Origin: CAYUST01 sp964447535
GTDB lineage: Bacteria > Patescibacteriota > Gracilibacteria > Absconditabacterales > Absconditicoccaceae
Assembly (NCBI GenBank): GCA_964447535.1
Contig: CAYUST010000006.1
Location: forward strand, 1-64,000
Length of the DNA stretch: 64,000 nt
Direction of reading: 5' to 3'
The translations under genes were made by a program, and so were the position numbers. A model generated the notes under the pieces. The model searched no databases, had not been told where the DNA came from, and saw nothing but the letters and a program-made list of their open reading frames with translations. Every line of letters starts with the position of its first letter. The stretch's first letter is position 1. Positions 55,097 through 64,000 of this stretch are shown in pieces.

Positions 55097-56278
55097 CTAT
55101 AAATTACTACCTGCCAATAATTTTCTCGCTAAGTAAGGAGGTGTTTCATAATCTCTTTCCTCCTTGGCTTGCACAGATTCTGATTGTACATTGCTGGTCA
55201 CTCCTTCACTTTCCATAGCTTGTCCAACATATGTTCTGCCTGCTTGTGTTCTCGTAGAGCCAAGTCTTGAAAGAGGGCTTTGTCTGACACCAACATTTTT
55301 GATCATACTCTCTTGGATAGTCTCTGGGAAACCAGTAGCAATAATAGATACTTTGACTTCACCTTCATAACTTTGATCAAAGGTCATTCCCCAAATGATC
55401 ATTGCATCAGGATCAGCGATTTCTTCAATGACTCTCGCAGCCTCTTGGACCTCGATAGGAGTCAAATCATCACCACCTGTCACCGCAAACAAGATACTCT
55501 TCGCACCCTCAAGCGTCGCCTCGAGCAATGGATTATCTACCGCACGTCTAGCTGCATCTACTGCTCTATTCTCTCCTTGACCATAGCCAATACCAAACAA
55601 CGCTGTACCAGATCCCTTCATAACGGTCTGCACATCTGCATAGTCGATATTGAGTTCTCCTGGTTTGGTAATAAGGTCTGAAATACCTTGAACACCGAGA
55701 TAGAGAATCTTATCGATCATAGAGAACGCTTGCTTGAAGGTAGTTTTCTTGTCGATAATATTGAAGATTTTGTCATTGGGAATCACAATAAGGGTATCTA
55801 CTGCAGCTTTCATTTTGTCTAATCATTCAAGCGCATATTGAAATCTTCTTTTGCCTTCAAAACTAAATGGCTTGGTCACTACACCAACGGTCAAGATACC
55901 CATTTCTTTAGCAATACTTGCAATCACAGGAGCAGCACCAGTACCTGTTCCACCACCCATACCTGCAGTTACGAAGACCATATCAGTATCATACAACATT
56001 GCTTTGATATCATCTACTGTTTCTTCTGCCGCTTTGCGTCCTGTTTCTGGATTAGCACCAGCACCCAATCCTTTGGTAAGATTGAGACCAATGTTTACCT
56101 TTTTGTGTGCCAAAGAGTTAGCAAGTGTTTGTGCATCAGTATTGACTGCGACAAACTCAACACCCTCAAGACCTTCTCTTGCCATTCTATTGATGGTATT
56201 ACCACCCGCTCCTCAAACACCAATCACTTTGATTCTCGCGCCTGGAGTAAATTCTGGATTAAATTCTTGTACTATCAT
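55097..56278 (-). CDS. ftsZ: cell division protein FtsZ
   Basis: 393 aa. Tubulin-like GTPase forming the Z ring. IGVGGAGGNTINRM (the second Gly of GVGG is UGA, 56213-56215), GLGAGANPETGRKAA, the tubulin signature GMGGGTGTGAAPVI and the end region EERDYETPPYLARKLL (FtsA/anchor-binding tail). Arg codons in conserved places are AGA/CGT. UGA also before LDKMK. The stop is TAG. Second gene after ftsA. Confidence 0.97.
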
Positions 56279-56317
56279 GGAAAAAAACCATAAAAAGAGA
56301 TAAAAGTATTCCCTCGT

Positions 56318-57505
56318 CTAGAAGAGGTGTTTGAACATATCAGTTACTCTACTCAACAATCCTGTTGCAAATTTTAATCAAACGCCAAATCATCCTCTCT
56401 TGCCTTGATGATACTTCTCTACCCACGTCCACGTACCCAATAATCACAAGAACTGTGGATTGTGAGAGATGTCTCCTAATCTCAAGATATTATCCTTACC
56501 CTTGAATGTAGCAAGTTTGAAAACATCTTTTGCCAAGAGTAATATATTCTCAACTTTACTTCCGCCACCAATAATAATCACTCCTCCAGGCAATCTTCAC
56601 TCCTTGTCATGATTTTGAAGATCTTCTTGAATGATTTCAAAAATTTGCTCGTATCTCGCCACCATAATATCTGACAAAAAACCTTTGTCGATAGTTGTAT
56701 CTTCACCAGCGCTCATACCATCCAACAAAATAACTCCTTTTTCTCTTTTGATATGTTCTGCGTCTTTGATATCTACTTGGAGACCAATAGAAATGTCTTT
56801 GGTCACATCCTCTCCACCTACAGGAATCACTCCGTAGAATAACGGATATCCTTCTTCGTAAACTACATAGCTTGTTTGGTTGGTACCAATATCTACGAGC
56901 AAGACACCGAGATCTCTCACGTCCAAATCCAAACAGCCTTCAGCTGCACCTAGTACAGTTGGGATAATATCTGCAACATGCAAATCAAGTTTATCGCAAG
57001 CTTCAAGGACATTATTGTAGAATACTTTGGGAACCATAAATACATCAGCAGTGAGTTCGAGTTTTCTTGCCTCCATGCCAATAGGATCTTTGGTCTTGGT
57101 TTGTTCATCGATAATCCATTGCACAGGAACAATTTTGAGCACCTCATAGTTGGGTTTGTCTGCACTATCAGCAATTACTTCTGAAAGGTGTGCAACATCG
57201 TCATGTCCAATTTGTTTGTTGAGGATTCTTTTTTGTTCGTACAATCTCGTGATATGACATTGCGGATGAGATACCGTCAAAAATACTTCTTCAACAAAAT
57301 CTCCTCCCAATTTTTTGGAGAATGCTTCAAGTACTTCATTGATACATACTGCAAAGTCTTCTATATCCAAAATTTTTCCTTTACGCATTCCTCTCGTTTT
57401 CACCATCTCTTTAGCAAGAATTGCGGGTTTACCTTCCTCCTGTCCGAAGATGACTCATTTTACATAGCCATTACCAATGTCCAGGATAACTCTCATATCA
57501 TTCAT
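56318..57505 (-). CDS. ftsA: cell division protein FtsA
   Basis: 395 aa. Actin-fold ATPase anchoring FtsZ to the membrane. MRVILDIGNGYVKGVI (Gly=UGA), KTRGMRKGKILD, DLGVLLVDIGTNQTSYVV, GEDVTKDI and GVIIIGGGSKVENI. The end FKHLF-type helix serves as membrane anchor. About five UGA codons. Start ATG 57505 or 57496. The stop TAG at 56318 lies 39 bases before ftsZ. Confidence 0.95.
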
Positions 57506-57628
57506 ACCAACGTCGCACTGTTAAGGAAATAAAAGATGATTGCCTTATACCTATATGTAGTGCATTGACAATGAGATATAGCTATATTCTGATAACCATT
57601 AGTTATCTTGGAAATTTAAGAAACAAAA

Positions 57629-57650
57629 AATGGCTCTACAGAGCCATTTT
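57629..57650 (-). terminator. terminator after the nucleotidyltransferase
   Basis: AATGGCTCT/AGAGCCATT stem with ACA/TGT loop and a U6 tract on minus. Confidence 0.7.
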
Positions 57651-57741
57651 AATATTATTCAACGTGATAGCATTCGGTTATCGAAGAAACATTTTCGTAG
57701 TTTGAAGCACACTATATATACTTGTGATGGTTTGGTATCTT

Positions 57742-58581
57742 TTATACACTTTGGAGATCACTTGTGCTTGCTAGCTTTCGCTTGGTTGCATATTTCAATC
57801 TTTTATCTGCATGGAATTTGAGCATAGTATCCGCTAAAACGATATCATCACCACTTACTCACAAGCGACGTTTTTTTCGCAAGAGAATAGGTAATCGAAT
57901 AAGTTTCAAAAGTTGCTCAATACCATCTCCTATACGACCCCCGCCTCGACGTTCCCAAAAACGTTTTCGTCGCGTTCTGCCTGATCGCTGATGTGTTGGT
58001 AAGTGTATTACTTGTTGCTCTGGAAAATTAGGAAGATAGTGCGTAATCCAATCATTGTAACGCCAAAGCATCACAGGGTCCATCGGAGTTTCTTGATAGA
58101 GTGGCACCAAGTGTGCAATCCAATACACAAGATACGGATCTTGTGGTTGCAACGCAAGACGTTGCAAATTGAGTTCTTGTTCATCCACATAAAAACTCAA
58201 ACAGAATTTTTTTCTTTTTTTCTTTCCTACTCTTTTGATACGAAGTAGGCTAAACAAGAGTAAGCTCCAAAATCTTGCTGTCCAAATTCTCTTGTGTTTG
58301 ACAACGATACACACATCGATATCAGAATCATCGTGTAACGCATTGAACGTAATAGAGTTTGCCAAATAGATCGCTCTCACGAACGGTAAAGATTTATATA
58401 ATCGACCATATGCATTGATGTAGGCGGTATATTCTTGCATGAGTGGGCATCGCTCATCCCATGTTTGCTGAGGAGCTGGTGCATAATGAGGATTTTTTTC
58501 TGCTCACCAAGCAAACCACAAACTAGGTTGTGGTTGCGAATACTCCATGACGGAATAGAACAAGTGGTGGAGGTGCTGCAT
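57742..58581 (-). CDS. MNT-type nucleotidyltransferase domain protein
   Basis: 279 aa. YLANSITFNALHDDSDIDV is a GSx(n)DxD nucleotidyltransferase motif (GS replaced by NS). The following part is basic (KRVGKKKRKK, RRKRFWERR). Start ATG 58581 (or 58548). UGA codons after FAW and KKRRL. TAA at 57742. Overlaps no other gene; lies 18 bases after dnaN. The substrate is unknown. Confidence 0.65.
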
Positions 58582-58599
58582 GCTACTACTCATTGAACC

Positions 58600-59745
58600 T
58601 TATTTAATCAATGGTCTCACTACATAGGTGTAGTGTGCATCATCTTTATCTTTGAAAATGATTGGCTTCTCAGCATTCAGTAATTGCATAGTAATTTCTG
58701 TGCTCGTCACGATTCTCAAAAAGTCAGCGATATATTTTCCGTTGACGCCAAACTGTACTTGTTCTCCATCAACAAGGGCTGGAGTAGATGTTTGTGCTTC
58801 ACCCATATCTGTTTCTCCAGAGCTCAACATCAACTTGTCGTCTTGTGAACGAACTGCAATATAATTATTGATATCTTTGGTCATAATCAAAATCCTCTTG
58901 ATCGCTTTGTCCAACTGGTTTTTGTCCAAAACTACTTTGGTAGAGAAGGTCGTTGGCATAATGTTCTCGTTCTCGTACTCAGGGAAACTTCCTTGGATCA
59001 GCAAACAAGTACATGAAATTTTCATATCCTTGAGGACTAAGCCAAAAGACACCATAGTATTGGAGACGTGAGCGTGCACGTGACTACCTCCTTTATCACG
59101 ATAGAAATCTACTACTCTCTTGATATCATTGATATGTACTTTGGGGACAATAATAGCGAATTCAGCAACATCTTTTTGGTCAACATCAAGTTTGTACTCA
59201 GCGAGTCTAAATGAATCTGTGCCAACGAAAACTAATTTGGGCGCACCCTCATATTTTTTGATTCTCATCAAAATACCCGTCAATACAGGTGAGAAATTTT
59301 TCTCAGTCACTGCATACTCTACTTTGCCAATACCCAATGAGAATTGATCTGCAGATAAGGTAATGGGTGACTCTGTCTGAACTTCTGGGACTGCCACATA
59401 CTCACTTGCGGGTATACCCTTGATCTTGAACTCATCGCTCGCTGTCTGAATAATCATGAGATCCTTAGACTCCTCGATGACCAAGACAACTTGTGTCTCA
59501 TCCAGATTCCTCAAAATAGCAGACAAGGTATTTGCATTGACCGTAATTGCTCCCTCATCGTCGAGCGACGCTGGGAGTTCCACCTCTACATACTTCTCCA
59601 TATCTGTGGCCCTAAAGATGATGCTATCGATACTTCCTTTGATATAGACGTTTTCCAAGATAGGTAACGTCGCATGTTTGGAAACAAATCTTGCCATCAA
59701 ATCCATGACTTCCTGTAATTGTGCAACAGCTAATGTGACTTTCAT
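58600..59745 (-). CDS. dnaN: DNA polymerase III beta sliding clamp
   Basis: 381 aa. Three-domain clamp: MKVTLAVAQLQEVMDLMARF, ATLPILENVYIKG, GTDSFRLAEYKL, ending YTYVVRPLIK, the conserved clamp end. Holds the polymerase on DNA. No UGA codon although many glycines exist. Start Met 59745, chosen because it matches the family N-terminus. The stop is TAA. Confidence 0.95.
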   Translation of the reverse strand: MKVTLAVAQLQEVMDLMARFVSKHATLPILENVYIKGSIDSIIFRATDMEKYVEVELPASLDDEGAITVNANTLSAILRNLDETQVVLVIEESKDLMIIQTASDEFKIKGIPASEYVAVPEVQTESPITLSADQFSLGIGKVEYAVTEKNFSPVLTGILMRIKKYEGAPKLVFVGTDSFRLAEYKLDVDQKDVAEFAIIVPKVHINDIKRVVDFYRDKGGSHVHAHVSNTMVSFGLVLKDMKISCTCLLIQGSFPEYENENIMPTTFSTKVVLDKNQLDKAIKRILIMTKDINNYIAVRSQDDKLMLSSGETDMGEAQTSTPALVDGEQVQFGVNGKYIADFLRIVTSTEITMQLLNAEKPIIFKDKDDAHYTYVVRPLIK

Positions 59746-59819
59746 ACGAATCCCTCGTGCAAAAAATAAAGCAAAGGTGCAATACTTATGGTTACTTATA
59801 TCTGTCAGAAATGCAAGAC

Positions 59820-59851
59820 ACAAAAAAATCCAAGCACATGTGCCTGGATCA
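59820..59851 (-). terminator. terminator upstream of dnaN
   Basis: ATCCAGGCA/TGCTTGGAT (9 bp, one G-U), loop CATG and seven U on minus; it ends the small membrane protein gene. Confidence 0.75.
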
Positions 59852-59866
59852 TTCACTACTACTTTA

Positions 59867-60304
59867 TTAGAGTTGCACAGCAAGAGAAATTGAATCTAAT
59901 GCTGCTTCGACATGAGGTCTGGCTAAGTGCCTCATGAAATCTAGAGCCTCTCCTCTGAGAGGGATTCTCCCAGGCCAGAGAGTAACTGAATAAGGTTCCA
60001 ATGCACGCCAGGGAACATTGTAGCCAATGCCATAGGAGAGTACAAGCTGTCTGTTAGTAGGAGTGACCGCATAGAGGTCTACAAACTGAACTGCAAGACC
60101 TGCATAGTCAGTTTCAGTATTGACGTATGCTACCATCCGTTGACTTGTCTCATGAAATTTTTGTGCCCACTCCCTCACTTGCTGAGGATCAGTAATTGTC
60201 TTTTCCTCATCAGTCGGTCGAGTAGACAACCAAAAAAGAAAAACACCGAACAAAGTAATAATACATAGTGTACCAAGGAGATTAATTTTGTTTTCATTTT
60301 TCAT
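59867..60304 (-). CDS. small membrane-anchored protein of unknown function
   Basis: 145 aa. One N-terminal helix (INLLGTLCIITLFGVFLFWLS) then a soluble domain with LVLSYGIGYN and VTLWPGRIPL. No UGA. Met 60304 chosen; Met at 60325 also possible. The stop is TAA at 59867, before a terminator. Confidence 0.55.
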   Translation of the reverse strand: MKNENKINLLGTLCIITLFGVFLFWLSTRPTDEEKTITDPQQVREWAQKFHETSQRMVAYVNTETDYAGLAVQFVDLYAVTPTNRQLVLSYGIGYNVPWRALEPYSVTLWPGRIPLRGEALDFMRHLARPHVEAALDSISLAVQL

Positions 60305-60537
60305 AATTGCAATTTTTGTATACATCTCATACCTATTTTTTACATATTTGCAAGTGTTTTGTTGCTCTAAAATACCCTCCACCTTTACAGGCACCGAGAT
60401 CCCGAAGGAGTGAGGATGCACAATCTAGAGTCTACATTCTCAAATCCTAATTCTTAATTCTCAATTCTCAAATCTACCTTGCCTCTCTTCACTACTTCAC
60501 TACACTCTCTATAGTTTTATCCATTTCTCCTCCCCTC

Positions 60538-61296
60538 ATGAACAACTTCCTCAATACGCTCTTGATCTGTATCGCTGTACTCGGAGGCGCATTTTTCCTC
60601 TCTCAGAGAGAAGTGACTATCAAAGATGCTTCATCCAACCCTACCCAAGCAGGCGTCGTGATGAATAGTATATCTGTACAAGGTGATGGAAAAGTCTTCG
60701 CTCAACCCGATGTGTTCCTCCTAGGTATCAGCATCTCTAGCGTTGCAGACTCTACTGCACAAGCACAGGAGGCAACCAAAAAAGATGCACTCACCATCAC
60801 TGATCTTGCAAAATCAGCAGGAGTAGATGCCAAAGACATACAAACCACAGAAATGAGCATCTACCCAGAGTATGACTACAGCACGAACACTCAAAAAATC
60901 AAAGGATATAGAGCAACCCATGGCCTCACCCTCAAGATTAGAGATCTCAAGCAAGTAGATACGTTGATTCCTCAAGTCACCTTCTCCAACAATGTACAAA
61001 TCAGCTCTATGAGCTATGATATCGATGACAAAACTGAGCTCTACAGCGAAGCAAGAAAGCTTTGATTTGCAAAAGCGAAACAAAAAGCAGAAGAATTAGC
61101 AAGTCTCGCTGGTATTAGTTTGGATAAACCACTCAGTATTTCAGACCAAATTAGTTATATGCCTCCGTATCCCATGCCCATGCAAGCCAACATGTTCAAA
61201 GCAGAAGTAGCTATGGACAGCGTTGGAAGCCCTACCATCAATCCCGGCCAACTCGAACTCAGCGTCACGGTCAATGTAGTATATGGGGTAAAATAA
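60538..61296 (+). CDS. SIMPL (DUF541) domain protein
   Basis: 252 aa. N-terminal signal anchor (FLNTLLICIAVLGGAFFL), then VQGDGKVFAQPDVFLLGISI, DIQTTEMSIYPEYDYS and AKAKQKAEELASLAGISL, the SIMPL/DUF541 pattern. Periplasmic or surface; the role is not known. UGA after ARKL is Gly. TAA at 61294. Followed at 4 bases by the GT2 gene. Confidence 0.85.
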
Positions 61297-61299
61297 CCC

Positions 61300-62079
61300 A
61301 TGAGTTGAGGCACAATCAATAACGAATCCGCCTCTCCCTCACTCAGTGTGGTAATTATCACGTTAAATGAAGAGCGCACTGTTGATAGGCTCCTCAATCA
61401 AATTTCCTCGCAGACCTTTCAGCCTACACAACTCATCGTTTCAGACAGCAAGAGTACAGATGCAACGGAAACAATATGCAGACATCATCCTGTACGGTGA
61501 TCCACACTTCACTTTCACCAATGTAACGTTACCAAATGACCTGCATACGGCAGAAATAGAGGTGCAGAACTCGCTACGGGAGAGTGGATAGTATTTTTGG
61601 ACGCAGATACCCAGTTACACGATGACCATTTCATACAGCAGTCTATGGATTATCTGCTCGCTCATCACGCGCAGTTTGGGTATTGCACGCTCCTTCCCAG
61701 TACCACAGACCGAAAAAGTAAAACCGGCATCGCTCTTACCAATCGGTTTATTCGTACCCATGCTTGGCGACGTCCTATCGTGCCTGGATGTTGCATATTT
61801 GTCCAACGTGACGTACATCACGCAATTGGTGGATTTGACGAAACTGTTTATTTAGGAGAAGATTCTCTGTATGGTTGGACAGCAAAAAAAATTGGCGCAA
61901 CACTAACACTGCTTCCACAGCCATTTGTGTTTGATATGAGAAGAATCCATCAGCAATGACCATGGACTATGGCGAGACGTTATCTCAAAGGGTATCGACT
62001 CATGTATCTACGCAATATGCGCTTTCACCACTGAAGTAAAAAAGTCACGTATGACTTTGGCACCTATACCAAAAAATAA
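61300..62079 (+). CDS. glycosyltransferase family 2 protein
   Basis: 259 aa. GT-A fold: SLSVVIITLNEERTVDRLL, IVSDSKSTDAT, AYGRNRGAELATGEWIVFLDADT (DxD = DAD), CIFVQRDV and YLGEDSLYG. Transfers sugar from a nucleotide donor. Start ATG 61300 with UGA as codon 3. Five UGA codons. TAA at 62077. Coupled to the SIMPL gene. Confidence 0.88.
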
Positions 62080-62086
62080 GTGAGGG

Positions 62087-62782
62087 TTACTTCCCAAAAT
62101 TTCTCTTATCGGCTCTCTCAGACCGTCGTTCAAGGGCTTTTTGAAGTTCTGTGGGTGAGAAATCAGGAAATTTGAGTTGCGAAAAATAGAGCTCTGCATA
62201 CCCAATCCACCGACTCATAAAGCCACTCACTCTCTGTGCGTCCTCGGCTTTGGTTCTAATGACGAGATCAATCACTGGCAGATCTCCGAAATCCAAATAT
62301 TGCCCAAAGGTACTTTCATCAAGCTTGGGGCTTCCTGCATCTTTTCGACGTTCTACTCCTCTCAAAATTTCATCTCTTCCGCCATAGTTGATGGCAAAAA
62401 CCGCAGTGAGTTTAGCATCGCTATAGGTGTGCTTTTCTTGAAATGCAAGGAAACTCTGGAGCGTTTTGTCTGGAATTCATACAGGCGATCCAACTCGCCT
62501 AAAAGCTATTTGCTCTGCAGAAAATAAGGCATCCAATCACGATAACGCATGATCAAATAAGGCAAATAATCAAGCACACTCTAGGGAAGATCTTTCGCGT
62601 AAATTTTCGGTGCTTAATCCCCAAAACGTCGCCACACGCACAGGAGTAGTGATCAAAAATTTCAACAGTTCAATACTATTTTTTTGTCCTGCACTATGCC
62701 CGTCCAATGCGGAAAGTCCACGGTCTTTGGCTCGCGTCCTATTCCCATCGGGGATAATTCAGATATGCTGTGGGAATTGCAT
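62087..62782 (-). CDS. uppS: isoprenyl (undecaprenyl) diphosphate synthase
   Basis: 231 aa. Makes the lipid carrier for wall and surface polymers. HIGIIPDGNRTWAKDRGLS: Gly after HI is UGA (62759-62761) and the invariant Trp of DGN(R)xWA is CGA (62732-62734). FMSWWIGYAELYF: the first Trp of FxxWQ is CGG (62210-62212). DLVIRTKAED is the C-terminal signature. The stop TAA is 62087. Start ATG 62782. Four UGA codons. Confidence 0.93.
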
Positions 62783-62811
62783 GCATCCAATGCAAAATAA
62801 AAAATGCGTAT

Positions 62812-64000
62812 TTACTTTGTATCTTTCGCAAAAAGTAGCCTACTACATCTCAATCCTTTCTCAATATTTGTTTTGCAGAAATTCTCATCGATGCCATGCA
62901 TGTTGCAATCTTCATTGGCAAAATCAACGACCGCTACAGGGCACCCTACATACTTTTGGAACAGTCCACTAATAGGTACTGCAGCTCCACAATGTCTTAT
63001 GATCACGGGAGTATCATACGCAGTTGCGAGTGCTGTGCGGCAAGTCTGTACCCGTTCACTATCCGTGCTGAGTGCAATTGCATTGTAAGGATCAGAAGTT
63101 TCAATGCTAAACGTGGCATACGAAGGTAACATCTTTTCTACCCAATTGGTAAACAGGGTGATCATCTCTTTCGCTTCTTGTCCTGGTGCAAAACGGAAAT
63201 TCATCTTACCGATAGCTTTGGCAGGAATGATATTTTTGTAACCGGTGCCTGTATAGCCACTACTCAGTCCACTCACTTGAATGGTAGGCAATAAGCCGTT
63301 TGCCGTCATTGCATCATATCATGCTGGGACTACAGTGCCTTTGGCTCCCGTTGCCTCAAAGAGTGCCTGTGTATCAAAAGGGATCGTCAGATTGTTGGCA
63401 ATCGTTGCTTGATCTATTGGAGCGACCGAATCATACCATCAGGGGATAGCAATCAATCATTGCTCATCATATAGCTGTGCAAGGAGTTGCAGTAAAGTGT
63501 GACTTGCAGAAGGAAGAATATTGCCATACATACCACTATGCACATCAGTGTTTGCTGTCTGAATAGTGAGCGTCATATTTGCTCCACCTCTGAAACTTTC
63601 GGTCATCGTCGGCGTACTGTGCCCGATGATTTCTCCATCAGAAATAATAACTCCATCACAAGCCAAAAGATCTTTGTATTGATCAAAAAAATTGATCATA
63701 TACGGAGAGCCCGTTTCCTCATCTCACTCGATCAACACTTTGATATTACAACGTAAGTTTTGTCATGCTATCAAATCAAAAATAGTTGCGAGATGAATCA
63801 GATGCTGACCTTTGTTGTCAGCAACTCCTCTGGCATACAACCTCTCACCATCATCACGAAGCACAAACGGATCACTTGCCCATCCATCCTCCATCGCAGC
63901 AGGCTGCACATCATAGTGCCCATAAATCAGATAAGTCGGCAAGGTAGGATCGACTACGTAGTGACCATAGATGAGGGGGTTTCCAAATCAGGTGATACTC
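62812..64000 (-). CDS. M20 family metallopeptidase, 5' end beyond the window
   Basis: At least 395 aa visible, ending at TAA 62812; the N-terminus lies off the right edge. Metal-binding pattern: YLIYGHYDVQPAAM, ARGVADNKGQHL, LIEGDEETGS (Gly as UGA), SDGEIIGHS, and NTDVHSGMYG, MNFRFAPGQ. Dipeptidase/carboxypeptidase class (PepV/CNDP-like). About six UGA codons. uppS follows 29 bases on. Confidence 0.88.

Noticed and set aside
61367..61591. 74-aa plus frame over the GT2 gene
   Set aside because: Out of frame; the GT2 frame is continuous from 61300 when UGA is read as Gly, so no frameshift is needed.
1..64000. CRISPR arrays, tRNA, rRNA, transposases
   Set aside because: No regular repeat-spacer pattern, no TPsiC-like cloverleaf, no rRNA and no transposase motif were found by eye.

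Overview
This window comes from a Candidate Phyla Radiation bacterium that uses an altered genetic code, most likely Absconditabacterales (SR1). In frame UGA is read as glycine in almost every gene. CGA and CGG fall where the protein families have invariant tryptophans, for example twice inside the valyl-tRNA synthetase signature and in MetRS, UppS, CTP synthase and GalE. This matches the Absconditabacterales code (UGA=Gly, CGA/CGG=Trp), which is known for the lineage. I read all genes with TAA/TAG as the only stops. Genes that look like chains of fragments under code 11 then become single intact proteins. By rough hand count there are well over 100 recoded UGA codons. I saw no rRNA, tRNA, CRISPR array or transposase.

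Layout. 0-3.2 kb: PCD/DCoH, a 2Fe-2S ferredoxin, an odd standard-code-like lipoprotein, trigger factor and YbaB. 3.2-8.6 kb: an Excalibur protein, a PiT phosphate transporter and a large secreted serine protease. 8.7-12.5 kb: Der GTPase with a basic tail, RlmE, an RsuA-type pseudouridine synthase and a membrane protein. 12.6-18.7 kb (minus): valS, a 733-aa unknown, a P-loop protein and nrdR, closely spaced. 18.9-22.2 kb (plus): an alpha-helical toroid-like protein, a vWA-like membrane protein, a small membrane protein and a UGA-rich HEPN gene. 22.3-25.1 kb (minus): a TraG/HerA-type ATPase ending in an S1 domain, with a small membrane protein. 25.1-30.6 kb: a short plus-strand transcript, GNAT, metG, a PcfJ-like protein, thioredoxin and a small unknown.

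30.7-36.5 kb: an AbiEi-like protein, pyrG and four poorly known genes, one a P-loop kinase. 36.6-40.5 kb: an ABC exporter and a fused amidase-SpoIID cell-wall protein. 40.8-45 kb (plus): a stand-alone DnaE PHP fragment, an AbiU2/HEPN-like gene, csaA, a histidine phosphatase, an HD-domain protein and galE. 45-53.5 kb (minus): a 1116-aa TraG-type ATPase, a 100-aa protein, a glycosyltransferase, MscS, a membrane protein and a DEAD-box helicase with an RGG tail. 53.6-64 kb: TsaC/Sua5, a 30-aa hydrophobic peptide, atpC, ftsA-ftsZ, a nucleotidyltransferase, dnaN, a SIMPL protein, a GT2 glycosyltransferase, uppS and a partial M20 peptidase.

The core content is translation, cell wall and division, phosphate uptake and surface enzymes, with little biosynthesis, as expected for a host-dependent CPR cell. 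Accessory points are two HEPN-type genes, an AbiEi-like gene, a PcfJ-like gene, two TraG-like ATPases and dispersed palindromic intergenic repeats.
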